NCBI GenBank assembly: GCA_963850415.1
Contig: CAWKLE010000004.1
Coordinates: 124,001-188,000, forward strand
DNA length: 64,000 nucleotides
Direction: 5' to 3'
From: VAXT01 sp963850415
GTDB taxonomy: Bacteria; Actinomycetota; Thermoleophilia; Gaiellales; Gaiellaceae
Shown: positions 34,875-43,572 of the stretch, piece by piece
Numbering within the stretch: position 1 is the first letter of the stretch
Layout of the letters: each line of letters begins with the position of its first letter
Program-made: the position numbers and the translations under genes
Notes under the pieces: generated by a model
The model's input: only the letters and a program-made list of their open reading frames with translations
What the model was told of the DNA's origin: nothing
Database searches by the model: none

Positions 34875-34930
34875 TCTGATTTAGGCGACAAGCCCGTTCC
34901 GCTCGAAGACCTCCAGCCGGAGGTCTTTTT
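34850..34930 (+). promoter_or_regulatory. trp attenuator: competing RNA helices and intrinsic terminator
   Basis: Terminator: AAGACCTCC (34906-34914), loop AGCC, GGAGGTCTT (34919-34927), then TTTG. Pre-terminator helices: CGAGCGG (34850-34856) with CCGCTCG (34899-34905), and GTCGCCT (34866-34872) with AGGCGAC (34883-34889). Antiterminator candidate: GGAGcGTC (34861-34868, one bulged C) with GACCTCC (34908-34914), which excludes the terminator. The terminator's right arm GGAGGT is also the trpE ribosome-binding site. Confidence 0.8.
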
Positions 34931-36173
34931 GTTTGCCGAAATGAACGCAACCACCGTCATACCCACAGATCTCGTCACTCCACTCGGGGCGTATCTCCGC
35001 CTGCGCCCCGAGGACGGCGCCTCGTTCCTGCTCGAGTCCGTCGAGCACGGGCGCCTCGGCCGCCACTCCTTCGTCGGCTACGGGACGCGGATCGTCGCCT
35101 TCGAGGAGGCGGAGGCGCTCGACGAGCCGGTCGTCGGCTACCTCGGCTACGACCACGTCGCGAAGCTCGAGCCGACCGTCCCGCTCCCCGAGACCGGACC
35201 GGACTTGCCCGAGAGCCTGTTCGTCGTCGCGGACACGCTCGTCAAGTTCGACCACGTGCTCGGAATGGCCGAGATCCTCCGGGGCGACCCCGTCGAAGTG
35301 GCCGAGCGGCTCGACGGGCCGCTGACCCGGCTCGAGGCGGGCCGCAACGGGACGGGCGGCCGGACGCGCCGCTCCCCGGGCGGTTCGAGTACGTGCGCGG
35401 GCGTCGAGCGCGCGAAGCAGTACATCCGCGAGGGCGACGCGTTCCAGATCGTCCTCTCCCAGCGCGCGGAGCGGCCGACCCGGGCGTCCGGAGTCGACAT
35501 CTACCGCTCGCTCCGGCGCGTGAACCCGTCGCCGTACCTGTTCCTGCTCGAGCTCGGCGAGCTGACGCTGATCGGCTCCTCGCCGGAGACGCTCGTCAAG
35601 GTCGAGGACGGTCGCGCGAGCGTGAACCCGATCGCGGGCACGATTCCGCGCGGGCCGGACGACGTCGAAAAGCTGCTCGCCTCGGAGAAGGACCGCGCGG
35701 AGCACGTGATGCTCGTCGACCTGGGACGCAACGACCTCTCGCGCGTCTGCGAAGCGGGCACGGTTCACGTCGAGCGCTTCCTCGAGCCGGAGCGCTTCTC
35801 GCACGTCACGCACCTCGTCTCCGAGGTCGTCGGCGACCTCCAGCCCGGCGTGAGCCCGTTCGACCTGCTGCGCGCCTGCTTCCCGGCCGGCACCGTCTCC
35901 GGCGCGCCGAAGGTACGGGCGATGCAGATCATCTCGGAGCTCGAGCAGTACCGGCGCGGGCCGTACGCGGGGGCGGTCGGCTACTCGCTGCCCGGCGGGG
36001 CGCTCGACACGTGCATCGCGATCAGGACGATGGTGCTCTCCGACGGCGTGGCCTACCTGCAGGCCGGCGCGGGGATCGTCGCCGACTCGGTTCCGGCGCT
36101 CGAGCACGACGAGTGCCTGAAGAAGCTCGCCGCCATCGAGCGCGCGATCGAGCTCGCGGAGGCTCGGCTGTGA
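34929..36173 (+). CDS. trpE: Anthranilate synthase component I (compact form)
   Basis: About 414 residues, shorter than the usual 460-520. The Trp-feedback motif SFLLESVEHGRLGRHSFVG is at the N-terminus; the chorismate-binding domain has GDAFQIVLSQR, LIGSSPETLVKV, NPIAGTIPRG, LVDLGRNDLSRVCE and AGAGIVADSVP. It makes anthranilate with TrpG. I take the TTG at 34929, five bases after GGAGG; the ATG at 34941 is the alternative. Residues about 151-157 (GSSTCAG) read as (G)RFEYVRG in another frame, suggesting a compensated pair of indels at 35377-35401. Confidence 0.94.
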   Translation: MFAEMNATTVIPTDLVTPLGAYLRLRPEDGASFLLESVEHGRLGRHSFVGYGTRIVAFEEAEALDEPVVGYLGYDHVAKLEPTVPLPETGPDLPESLFVVADTLVKFDHVLGMAEILRGDPVEVAERLDGPLTRLEAGRNGTGGRTRRSPGGSSTCAGVERAKQYIREGDAFQIVLSQRAERPTRASGVDIYRSLRRVNPSPYLFLLELGELTLIGSSPETLVKVEDGRASVNPIAGTIPRGPDDVEKLLASEKDRAEHVMLVDLGRNDLSRVCEAGTVHVERFLEPERFSHVTHLVSEVVGDLQPGVSPFDLLRACFPAGTVSGAPKVRAMQIISELEQYRRGPYAGAVGYSLPGGALDTCIAIRTMVLSDGVAYLQAGAGIVADSVPALEHDECLKKLAAIERAIELAEARL

Positions 36174-36727
36174 TCCTGCTCGTCGACAACTACGACAGCT
36201 TCACGTACAACCTCGCGCACATGATCGCCGAGCAGGGCGTCGAGGTCGTCGTGCGCCGGAACGACGAGATCGACGCGGACGAGGCCGAGCGGCTCCGGCC
36301 CTCCCATCTCGTCATCTCGCCCGGTCCCGGCCGCCCCAGCGGATCGGGGAACACGCTCGAGATCGTCGAGCGACTCTCGCGGTGGCCAACCCTCGGCGTC
36401 TGTCTCGGGCACCAGGCGATCGTGGAGGCGTTCGGCGGCGAGGTCGGGGCCGCGCGCGTGCTCGTCCACGGCAAGGCGACGACCGTGCGCGCCGACGGCC
36501 GCGGGGTCTTCCGCGACCTGCCCGAGGAGTTCGAGGCTGGGCGCTACCACTCGCTCGCCGCGACCCGGGTTCCCGACGTGCTCGAGGTGGCCGCGACCGC
36601 GCCGGACGGCGAGATCATGGCCGTGCGCCACCGCGAGCTGCCCGTCCACGGAGTCCAGTTCCATCCCGAGTCGGTGCTCACGCCTCTCGGGCCGCAGCTG
36701 ATCCGGAACTTCCTGGAGGCCGCGTGA
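36170..36727 (+). CDS. trpG: Anthranilate synthase component II (glutamine amidotransferase)
   Basis: A 185-residue class-I glutaminase: LLVDNYDSFTYNL, LVISPGPGRPSGSG, nucleophile GVCLGHQAI and VHGVQFHPESVLT complete the Cys-His-Glu triad. It delivers ammonia to TrpE. GTG start at 36170 overlaps the trpE stop (GTGA), and its own stop overlaps the trpD GTG. Confidence 0.97.
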   Translation: MILLVDNYDSFTYNLAHMIAEQGVEVVVRRNDEIDADEAERLRPSHLVISPGPGRPSGSGNTLEIVERLSRWPTLGVCLGHQAIVEAFGGEVGAARVLVHGKATTVRADGRGVFRDLPEEFEAGRYHSLAATRVPDVLEVAATAPDGEIMAVRHRELPVHGVQFHPESVLTPLGPQLIRNFLEAA

Positions 36728-37751
36728 TCCAGAGCGCCATCGCCGAGCTCATGGACGGGCGCGATCTGAGCCAGCGAGAGCGCGCGCGACGTGATGCGGA
36801 CGATCATGGCCGGCGAGGCGACGCCCGGGCAGATCGGCGCGCTTCCTCGTCGCGCTGCGCATCAAGGGTGAGACCGCCGACGAGATCGCCGGGTGCGCCG
36901 AGGCAATGCGCGAGCACGTGCTCGTCGTCCGCCCCGCGCGCACGGACCTGGTCGACACGGCCGGGACCGGAGGCGACGGGGCCGGGACGTTCAACATCTC
37001 GACGGCGGCAGCGCTCGTGGCGGCCGCCGCCGGCGCGGGGGTCGCGAAGCACGGGAACCGCGCCGTCTCCTCGTCATCGGGCTCCGCAGACGTGCTCGAG
37101 GCGCTCGGCTTCAACCTCGAGCTGCCTCCGGAGACGATCGCCCGCTCGATCGACGAGCTCGGCTTCGGCTTCCTGTTCGCGCCGACGCACCACCCCGCGA
37201 TGCGGCACGCGGCGCCGGTTCGCCGTGAGCTGGCCACGCGGACAGTCTTCAACGTGCTCGGGCCGCTGACGAACCCTGCGGGTGCGCGGGCTCAGGTCGT
37301 CGGCGTGTACGCGCCGGAGCTCGTGCCGACGATCGCGGAGGTGCTCGCCCGGCTCGGCGCCGAGCGTGCGTTCGTCGTGCACGGCGCCGCTGGTGTCGAC
37401 GAGCTCTCGCCTGCGGGGCCGAATCTCGTCTGCGAGGTCGCCGACGGCCAGGTGCGGAGACGTGAGATCGACCCGCTCGACCTCGGCATCGCGCGCTGCG
37501 CGCCGGCCGACCTCGGCGGCGGGGATCCGGCTGAGAACGCCGAGACGATTCGCCGCATCTTTTCGGGCGCCGACGGCGGGAAACGCGACGCCGTGCTGCT
37601 CAATGCTGCGGGCGCGATCGCGGCCGGCGGGCTGGCGCACGACCTCGCGGAAGGCGTCGGCTTCGCGCGCGAGGCGGTCGACTCCGGCGCGGCCGGGGAG
37701 CGGCTCGAGGCTCTGATCGCGTTCTCGCGCGAACCGGTGGCGGCGGCATGA
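36724..37751 (+). CDS. trpD: Anthranilate phosphoribosyltransferase, interrupted by two one-base frameshifts near the N-terminus
   Basis: GTG at 36724 overlaps the trpG stop. The first frame gives MIQSAIAELMDGRDLSQRE; after one extra base near 36781 the second frame gives ARDVMRTIMAGEATPGQIGA; after another extra base at 36842 the third gives FLVALRIKGETADEIAG and continues without a break. The main part is canonical: DTAGTGGDGAGTFNIST, KHGNRAVSSSSGSADVLEALG, GPLTNPA. Corrected length is about 341 residues, normal for TrpD. Because the rest of the operon is intact, sequence error is more likely than loss. Confidence 0.92.
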
Positions 37752-38924
37752 GGTTCCGCGACGCCCTTGCGCGGTCCCGGTCTCGCGGCGATCGCGGAGA
37801 TCAAGCGCCGCTCGCCCTCGGCCGGCGATTTGCGGTCGGACGCCGATCCCGGAGTGCTGGCCCGCGAGTTCGAGCGCGCAGGCGCAGCAGCGGTCTCGGT
37901 GCTCGTCGACGAGCGCTTCGCTGGATCGGTCGACGACCTGCGGGCCGCGCGCGCCGCAGCGTCGCTGCCGCTGCTCGCGAAGGGCTTCTTCCGCGAGCCC
38001 GACGAACTGGCGGAGCTGAAACGAAGCGGCGCGGACGCGGTCCTGCTGCTCCTGCGCGACCTCGACGACCAGCAAATGACACAGCTGATGGCCGCCGCTC
38101 GCGAACTCGGCCTCGACGCGCTCGTCGAAGGACACGACGCCTGCGAGCTCGACAGGGCGACCGCCCTCGGCGCGGATCCGATCGGGATCAACGCCCGCGA
38201 CCTCTCGACCTTCGAGATCGACCGGAACGCGCAACTCGACTTCGTCGCCCAAGCGACTTTGCAACAGACTGTTACTAAGTCGAAAAGGGTGGTGGTTGCC
38301 GAGAGCGGGATCGAGTCTCGCGCTCAGGCGGCCGCCGCCGAGCTCGCCGGCGCGGACGCGGTGCTCGTGGGGTCTGCGCTGATGCGCGCGCCCGATCCGG
38401 CTGCGAGGCTCCGCGAACTGATCGACCGCCCGCTCGTGAAGATCTGCGGGCTCACGCGCGAGGAGGACGTGGCCGTCGCCGTCGAGGCGGGCGCCGACCT
38501 CGCGGGATTCATCCTCGCCCGCGAGAGCCCGCGGCGCGCGGAGCGGGTCCTGCGCGTGCCCGAGACGATGCTCTCGGTCGCGGTCTTCGTCGGCGAGCAA
38601 GTCGACGCCGGCTCCGACCTCGTCCAGCTCTACGAGCGCGAGAACGGCCACCGCGGCCGCGACGCCGTCCTCCTGCGCGGCGACGAGCCGGTGGCCCAGG
38701 TGCTCGATCTGCCCTGGGAGCAGGACGACCCGGAGCACCACGCGCAGGCTGCGACGCGCGACGGACGCATCGTCCTCGCGGGCAAGCTCGCGCCGGAGAA
38801 CGTCCGCGCTGCGATCGAGGCCGTCCAACCGTGGGCTGTCGACGCGAGCTCGCAGCTCGAGCTCTCGCCCGGCGTCAAGGACCACGACCGGATCAGAGCC
38901 TTCGTCGAGGCGGTGCGCTCGTGA
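37748..38924 (+). CDS. trpCF: Indole-3-glycerol-phosphate synthase / phosphoribosylanthranilate isomerase fusion
   Basis: ATG at 37748 overlaps the trpD stop; one extra C at 37764-37766 shifts the frame after MRFRDA. The rest is clean: residues about 10-220 are TrpC (AIAEIKRRSPSAGDLRSD, LLAKGFF, LVEGHD, GINARDLSTFEID, VVVAESGIESR); about 225-390 are TrpF (VKICGLTREEDV, LAGKLAPENVRAAIEAV, DASSQLELSPGVKD). A TrpC-TrpF fusion is typical of enterobacteria and less common elsewhere. The 29-bp repeat inserts TLQQTVTKS between the DFVAQ helix and strand VVVAESGI. Confidence 0.93.
38254..38282. repeat. 29-bp palindromic coding repeat, copy 2
   Basis: Same element as at 7050-7078, one base different. 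Here the outer arms CGACTT/AAGTCG are perfectly complementary, the inner arms are AACAG/CTGTT, and the centre is A. It is read in the same frame as copy 1, giving TLQQTVT, inside the trpC half of trpCF. Confidence 0.85.
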
Positions 38925-40036
38925 CCGTCGGCGTCTACGGCCAGTACGGGGGGCGCTACGTGCCGGAGACGCTCATCCCGGCCCTGGACGAACTGGCCAT
39001 GGCCTGGGACCAGGTCCGGAGCGATGTCCGTTTCCGACAGGAGCTCGAGGAGCTGCTCAGGACGTACGCGGGTCGGCCGACGCCGCTCACGCTTGCTGAG
39101 CGCTTCGCCCCCGGCAAGCGGCTCTACCTGAAGCGCGAAGACCTCCTGCACACGGGTGCGCACAAGCTGAACAACGCGCTCGGCCAGGCGCTTCTCGCCC
39201 AGCGGCTCGGCAAGCAGCGGATCGTCGCCGAGACCGGCGCGGGCCAGCACGGCGTCGCCGCGGCGACCGTCTGTGCGCGCTTCGGGCTCGAGTGCGTCGT
39301 CTACATGGGCTCCGAGGACATGCGCCGCCAGCGGCCGAACGTCGAGCGCATGCGCCTGCTCGGCGCCGAGGTGCATCCCGTCGAGCTCGGGACGAAGACC
39401 TTGCGCGAGGCGACGAGCGAGGCGATCCGCGACTGGCTGACGAACGTCGAGACGACCCACTACCTCCTCGGCTCGTGCGTCGGCCCGCATCCGTATCCGG
39501 AGCTCGTCCGCGAGCTTCAGGCGGTGATCGGGCGCGAGGCCCGCGAGCAGATGCTGGAGGCGGAAGGGCGGCTGCCCGAGGTCGCGGTTGCCTGCGTCGG
39601 CGGCGGCTCGAACGCGATCGGCCTCTTCGCCGGCTTCGTCGACGACACAGACGTCCGGCTCGTAGGCGTGGAGGCCGCGGGCGCGGCCAGCCTCGGTTCC
39701 GGGCGCACCGGAGTCCTGCACGGAGCGCGCTCCTCGATCCTCGCCGACGAGGACGGGCAGGTGCTCGACGCGCACTCGATCTCGGCCGGGCTCGACTACC
39801 CGGGAGTCGGCCCCGAGCATGCGTTCCTCCGCGACTCCGGCCGCGCCGAATACGTGAGCGCGACCGACGAGGAAGCGCTGGCCGCCTTCCGGGATCTCGC
39901 CCGCACCGAAGGCATCCTCCCGGCGCTCGAGCCCGCGCACGCACTCGCACGCGCGCGCGACCTCGACGAAGAGCTCGTCCTCGTCTGCCTCTCCGGCCGC
40001 GGGGACAAGGATCTGTCCGAGGTCGTGGGCCTGTGA
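38921..40036 (+). CDS. trpB: Tryptophan synthase beta chain
   Basis: A 371-residue TrpB1: YGGRYVPETLIPALDEL, the PLP lysine in GAHKLNNALGQAL, ETGAGQHGVAAA, CVGGGSNAIGLF, LDYPGVGPEHAFL and LSGRGDKD. It condenses indole and serine. GTG at 38921 overlaps the trpCF stop, and the trpB stop overlaps the trpA GTG, as in coupled trpBA units. Confidence 0.98.
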   Translation: MTVGVYGQYGGRYVPETLIPALDELAMAWDQVRSDVRFRQELEELLRTYAGRPTPLTLAERFAPGKRLYLKREDLLHTGAHKLNNALGQALLAQRLGKQRIVAETGAGQHGVAAATVCARFGLECVVYMGSEDMRRQRPNVERMRLLGAEVHPVELGTKTLREATSEAIRDWLTNVETTHYLLGSCVGPHPYPELVRELQAVIGREAREQMLEAEGRLPEVAVACVGGGSNAIGLFAGFVDDTDVRLVGVEAAGAASLGSGRTGVLHGARSSILADEDGQVLDAHSISAGLDYPGVGPEHAFLRDSGRAEYVSATDEEALAAFRDLARTEGILPALEPAHALARARDLDEELVLVCLSGRGDKDLSEVVGL

Positions 40037-40749
40037 GCGCGCTCGTCATCTACCTGATGGCCGGCCGGGAGACGCCGGAGCTCGCCGAGGCCGCGGTCGA
40101 GGGCGGCGCCGACCTGGTCGAGCTCGGGTTCCCGTTCTCCGATCCGCTCGCCGACGGCCCCGTGATCCGGCGCGCAGCCGAGCGCGCGCTCGCAAACGGC
40201 ATGCGGACCGGCGCCTGCCTCGAGTGTCTCGCCCAGGTGCGCGAACGCGTGGACGTCCCGCTCGTGCCGATGACGTACGCGTCGCTCCTCGAGGCCTACG
40301 GCTACGAGCGCTTTGCGGCCGACGCCGAGGCGGCCGGCGCGACGAGCCTGATCGTCGCCGACCTCCCCGTCGGCGAGCGTCCCGACCTCCGCCGCATCCA
40401 ACTCGTCGCACCGACTTCCACCGACGAGCGCCTGGAGCTGGCCGCCGACCAGACGGACGGTTGGCTCTACCTCGTCACCCTGACCGGGACGACCGGGGCC
40501 CGCGAACGCCTCTCCCCGAACCTCGCGGGCCTCGTCTCCCGGGCCCGGGCGCTGACCGACGTGCCGCTCTACGCCGGCTTCGGCATCTCGACCCCCGAGC
40601 ATGCGCAGGCGGCTGCGACCCTGGCAGACGGCGTCGTCGTCGGCTCGCGGGCGGTCGAGGTCGCCGAGGACGGGCCGAACGCGCTCCGCGACTACGTCCG
40701 CTCGCTCCGGAGCGCCATCGACGCCGCCGCCCCGGCGATAATCGACTGA
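40033..40749 (+). CDS. trpA: Tryptophan synthase alpha chain
   Basis: A 238-residue TIM barrel with catalytic Glu and Asp in LVELGFPFSDPLADGPVIRRA, then VPLVPMTYASLLEAYG, and phosphate-binding YAGFGISTP and VVVGSRAVE. It cleaves indoleglycerol phosphate. It is shorter than the usual 260-270 residues because the N-terminal helix is trimmed (starts MSALVIYLMAG). The next gene, trpS, begins at the base after its stop. Confidence 0.96.
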   Translation: MSALVIYLMAGRETPELAEAAVEGGADLVELGFPFSDPLADGPVIRRAAERALANGMRTGACLECLAQVRERVDVPLVPMTYASLLEAYGYERFAADAEAAGATSLIVADLPVGERPDLRRIQLVAPTSTDERLELAADQTDGWLYLVTLTGTTGARERLSPNLAGLVSRARALTDVPLYAGFGISTPEHAQAAATLADGVVVGSRAVEVAEDGPNALRDYVRSLRSAIDAAAPAIID

Positions 40750-41733
40750 ATGCGGATCTTCTCCGGCATACGGTCCTCCGGCGACAAGACGCTCGGCAAC
40801 TACAGCGGCGGGTTCCGGCAGTACGTCGCCACCCAGGAGCAGGGCGATGCTTTCTTCTGCGTCGTCGACCTGCACTCGATCACGACGCCGTTCGAGCCGG
40901 AGGTACTGCACGAGGCGACGCTGTCGGTGGCGGCCTGGCTGTTCGCGACGGGCCTCGACGCCGACCGCTCGACAGTCTTCGTGCAGAGCCACGTCCAGGC
41001 GCATGCGGAGGCCGCGTGGCTGCTGAGCGCGGTCACGAGCTTCGGCGAGCTGCGCCGGATGACGCAGTTCAAGGAGAAATCCGAGGAACAGGACTTCGTG
41101 TCCTCCGGCCTCTTCAACTACCCCGTGCTGATGGCCGGCGACATCCTGCTCTACGAGGCCGACATCGTTCCGATCGGCGACGACCAGCGTCAGCACCTCG
41201 AGCTCTCGCGCAACATCGCCGAGCGCTTCAACGGCCGCTTCGGGGACACGTTCAAGGTTCCAGAAGCCGTCTACCCCGAGGAAGGCGCGCGGATCAAGAA
41301 CCTGCAGGAGCCGGAGCGCCTGATGTCGACCACGCGCGGTGCGCCGCAGGGCGTCGTCCGGCTGATCGACCCGCCCGACGTGATCCGCAAGAAGTTCAAG
41401 ACAGCTGTCACGGACTCGGGGACCGAGGTGCGCCACGATCCTGAGGACAAGCCCGGCGTCTCGAACCTGATCGAGATCTTCGCCGTCTCCACAGGGAGCT
41501 CGATCTCCGAGGTGGAGGCGCAGTTCGACGGCCAGGGTTACGGCGCGTTCAAGGAAGGCGTCGCACAGGCCGTGGTCGAGCTGCTCGCGCCGATCCAGGA
41601 GCGCTACAACGCGCTCCGCGCTGACGAGGGCGAGCTGCGGCGGATGCTCGCGCAGGGTGCGGACAAGGCCCGTGAGGCGAGCGCGCCCATCCTCGAGACG
41701 ATGTACGAGCGCATGGGCTTTGTTCGGCCTTAG
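40750..41733 (+). CDS. trpS: Tryptophanyl-tRNA synthetase
   Basis: A 327-residue class I synthetase: MRIFSGIRSSGDKTLGNYSG (HIGH-equivalent TLGN, as in bacillary TrpRS), VQSHVQAHAEAAWLL, RRMTQFKEKSEEQD, MAGDILLYEADIVPIGDDQ, and the KMSKS-equivalent LMSTT in place of KMSKS/KMSTT. The ATG is at the first base after the trpA stop, placing Trp-tRNA charging under the same promoter and attenuator as Trp synthesis. Confidence 0.95.
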   Translation: MRIFSGIRSSGDKTLGNYSGGFRQYVATQEQGDAFFCVVDLHSITTPFEPEVLHEATLSVAAWLFATGLDADRSTVFVQSHVQAHAEAAWLLSAVTSFGELRRMTQFKEKSEEQDFVSSGLFNYPVLMAGDILLYEADIVPIGDDQRQHLELSRNIAERFNGRFGDTFKVPEAVYPEEGARIKNLQEPERLMSTTRGAPQGVVRLIDPPDVIRKKFKTAVTDSGTEVRHDPEDKPGVSNLIEIFAVSTGSSISEVEAQFDGQGYGAFKEGVAQAVVELLAPIQERYNALRADEGELRRMLAQGADKAREASAPILETMYERMGFVRP

Positions 41734-42784
41734 CGGCCGGACCGCAGCACTCTTCGCCGGGATTCTCGGGCTGTGCGTCGTCACCGGCGCGCTGCACTAC
41801 GCCGACACGGAGCCCGTCGCCATCTTCCTCACTGCAGCGGCGGCGCTGGCGGGGCTCGCCTGGGCGATCGGCCTCGCGACCGAGGCCGTCGGCTCGCGGT
41901 TCGGCCCAGCGCTGACGGGCGTGCTGCAGTCGACGCTCGGCAACCTGCCCGAGCTCTTCGTCGTCCTCTTCGCGCTCGCGGCCGGAGAGGTCGTCGTCGC
42001 GCAGACGTCGATCCTCGGCTCGCTATTCGCGAACGCGCTGCTCGTGCTCGGCCTGGCGATCGTCGCGGGCTCGCTCTCCGCGCAGGACGGCGTCATGCGC
42101 TTTCGGAAGCGGTTGCCGAACGACACGGCGACGCTCCTGCTGCTGGCCGTCTTCATCATTGTCCTGCTCGGGCTCTCGAACACGGTCGGCGACCGTGCGA
42201 GCCAGCATGCGGTCGCGATCTCGGCCGTCGGCGCCGTGTTCCTGCTCGCCGTCTACGGCGTCTGGCTCTGGGGCTATCTGCGGAGCGATCGCGGCGAGCC
42301 CGCGCTCGCGGAGGGCACCCACGTTCCGTTCTCGTTCGCGACCGGCCTCGTCGTGCTCGCGGTCGCAGGCGTCGGCGCCGCGTTCGTGTCCGACTGGTTC
42401 GTGAACGCGCTCGATCCCGCCGTCAAAGCGTTGGGGATCTCGAAGGCGTTCACCGGGATCGTCATCGTCGGGATCGCGGGCAACGCGGTCGAGAACATCG
42501 TCGGGATCACGCTCGCAGCCAAGGGGCGTTCCGATCTCGCGATCTCCGTGATCAAGAACTCCGTCGCACAGATCGCCGCGTTCCTCTTCCCCGTGCTCGT
42601 CCTGCTCTCGCTCTTCTTCGAACACCGGCTCACGTTCGTGCTCTCGCCCGTCTACATCGGCGCGCTCGCGCTGACGGCGATCGCGGTCTGGCAGATCACG
42701 GGCGACGGCGAGGCCGTGCCTTTCGAGGGCCTCGCGCTGGTTGCGATCTACGGCGTGATCGCGGTGCTCACGTTCTACGAGTGA
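41720..42784 (+). CDS. Calcium/proton antiporter (CAX family)
   Basis: About 354 residues with eleven membrane segments and the two inverted alpha-repeats of Ca2+/cation antiporters: GVLQSTLGNLPELFVVLFAL near residue 75 and GIAGNAVENIVGITLAA near residue 250 (GNxxE). It exports Ca2+ in exchange for H+. TTG at 41720 starts 14 bases before the trpS stop, so it may be read from the trp transcript. No GTG or ATG in frame lies nearby, which makes the start uncertain. Confidence 0.88.
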   Translation: MFGLSGRTAALFAGILGLCVVTGALHYADTEPVAIFLTAAAALAGLAWAIGLATEAVGSRFGPALTGVLQSTLGNLPELFVVLFALAAGEVVVAQTSILGSLFANALLVLGLAIVAGSLSAQDGVMRFRKRLPNDTATLLLLAVFIIVLLGLSNTVGDRASQHAVAISAVGAVFLLAVYGVWLWGYLRSDRGEPALAEGTHVPFSFATGLVVLAVAGVGAAFVSDWFVNALDPAVKALGISKAFTGIVIVGIAGNAVENIVGITLAAKGRSDLAISVIKNSVAQIAAFLFPVLVLLSLFFEHRLTFVLSPVYIGALALTAIAVWQITGDGEAVPFEGLALVAIYGVIAVLTFYE

Positions 42785-43463
42785 GCTCGCGGAGCGACGC
42801 GACTTCCCCTTCGGTCAGCTCGCGCCAGCGCCCCGCTTCGAGGCCCTCGACCGTGAGCCCCACGTAGCGGCTGCGGTGCAGGCGGAGCACCGGGTGGCCG
42901 ACTGCCTCGAGCATGCGCTTGACCTGGTGCTTGCGGCCTTCGTGGATCGAGAGCTCGATCAGCGACGAACCGAGGCGGCGGGCGCGGGCCGGCGCCGTGG
43001 GGCCGTCGTCGAGCTCGACGCCGTGCTCGAGGGTGGCGAGCGCGTCGTCCGAGGGCTCGCCTTCGACCTCGGCCTCGTAGACCTTCTCGACCTCGTAGCG
43101 CGGGTGCGCGAGCCGGTGCGCGAGCTCGCCGTCGTTCGTGAGCAGGAGCGCGCCGGTCGTGTCCGCGTCGAGCCGCCCGACCGGGACGACGCGCGACTCG
43201 TGCTCGACGAGGCCGACGACCGTGGGACGCCCGTGCGGGTCGCTCGCCGTCGTGACGACGCCCGCCGGCTTGTGCAGGAGCACGTACGCGAGCGCCTGTG
43301 GCACGAGAAGCCGCCCGTCGAGGTCGACGACGTCGCCTTCCTCCACGAACGTGTTCAGCCCCGCGTACACGCCGTTCACGCGCACGCGGCCCGTCTTGAT
43401 CAACTCGTCGGCGCCGCGCCGGGAGGCGACCCCGGTGCGCGCGAGGTAGGCGTTCAAGCGCAT
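42768..43463 (-). CDS. rluB: 16S/23S rRNA pseudouridine synthase (RsuA/RluB family)
   Basis: A 231-residue protein: N-terminal S4 domain (RLNAYLARTGVASRRGADEL), then the synthase domain with catalytic Asp in VVPVGRLDADTTGALLLTNDG and KVYEAEVEG, and IHEGRKHQVKRMLEAVGHPV. It isomerises a uridine in rRNA. Its 3' end overlaps the convergent antiporter by 17 bases. It is often a neighbour of scpAB, as here. Confidence 0.93.
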   Translation of the reverse strand: MRLNAYLARTGVASRRGADELIKTGRVRVNGVYAGLNTFVEEGDVVDLDGRLLVPQALAYVLLHKPAGVVTTASDPHGRPTVVGLVEHESRVVPVGRLDADTTGALLLTNDGELAHRLAHPRYEVEKVYEAEVEGEPSDDALATLEHGVELDDGPTAPARARRLGSSLIELSIHEGRKHQVKRMLEAVGHPVLRLHRSRYVGLTVEGLEAGRWRELTEGEVASLRELTRRT

Positions 43464-43572
43464 GTCGAAAGTTTCACTCCTGGCACGGTCCCGTCACCCA
43501 TGCGTACGGATTTCCCGACTAGGATCGCATTGGGGAGGAGGTCGGGGGTACCGGACTCGAGAGGAACGTAAA

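Noticed and set aside
34723..34950. N-terminal extension of the hypothetical gene at 34318
   Set aside because: It would span the trp promoter, leader peptide and attenuator on the opposite strand; the extension is Arg-rich and unstructured.
36724..37751. trpD as a true pseudogene
   Set aside because: The catalytic part is intact, the other trp genes are complete and the same kind of one-base insertion occurs in unrelated genes, so sequence error is more likely.
37074..38885. Minus-strand frame of 603 codons across trpD and trpC
   Set aside because: It is antisense to clear TrpD and TrpC motifs and has no family-like sequence.
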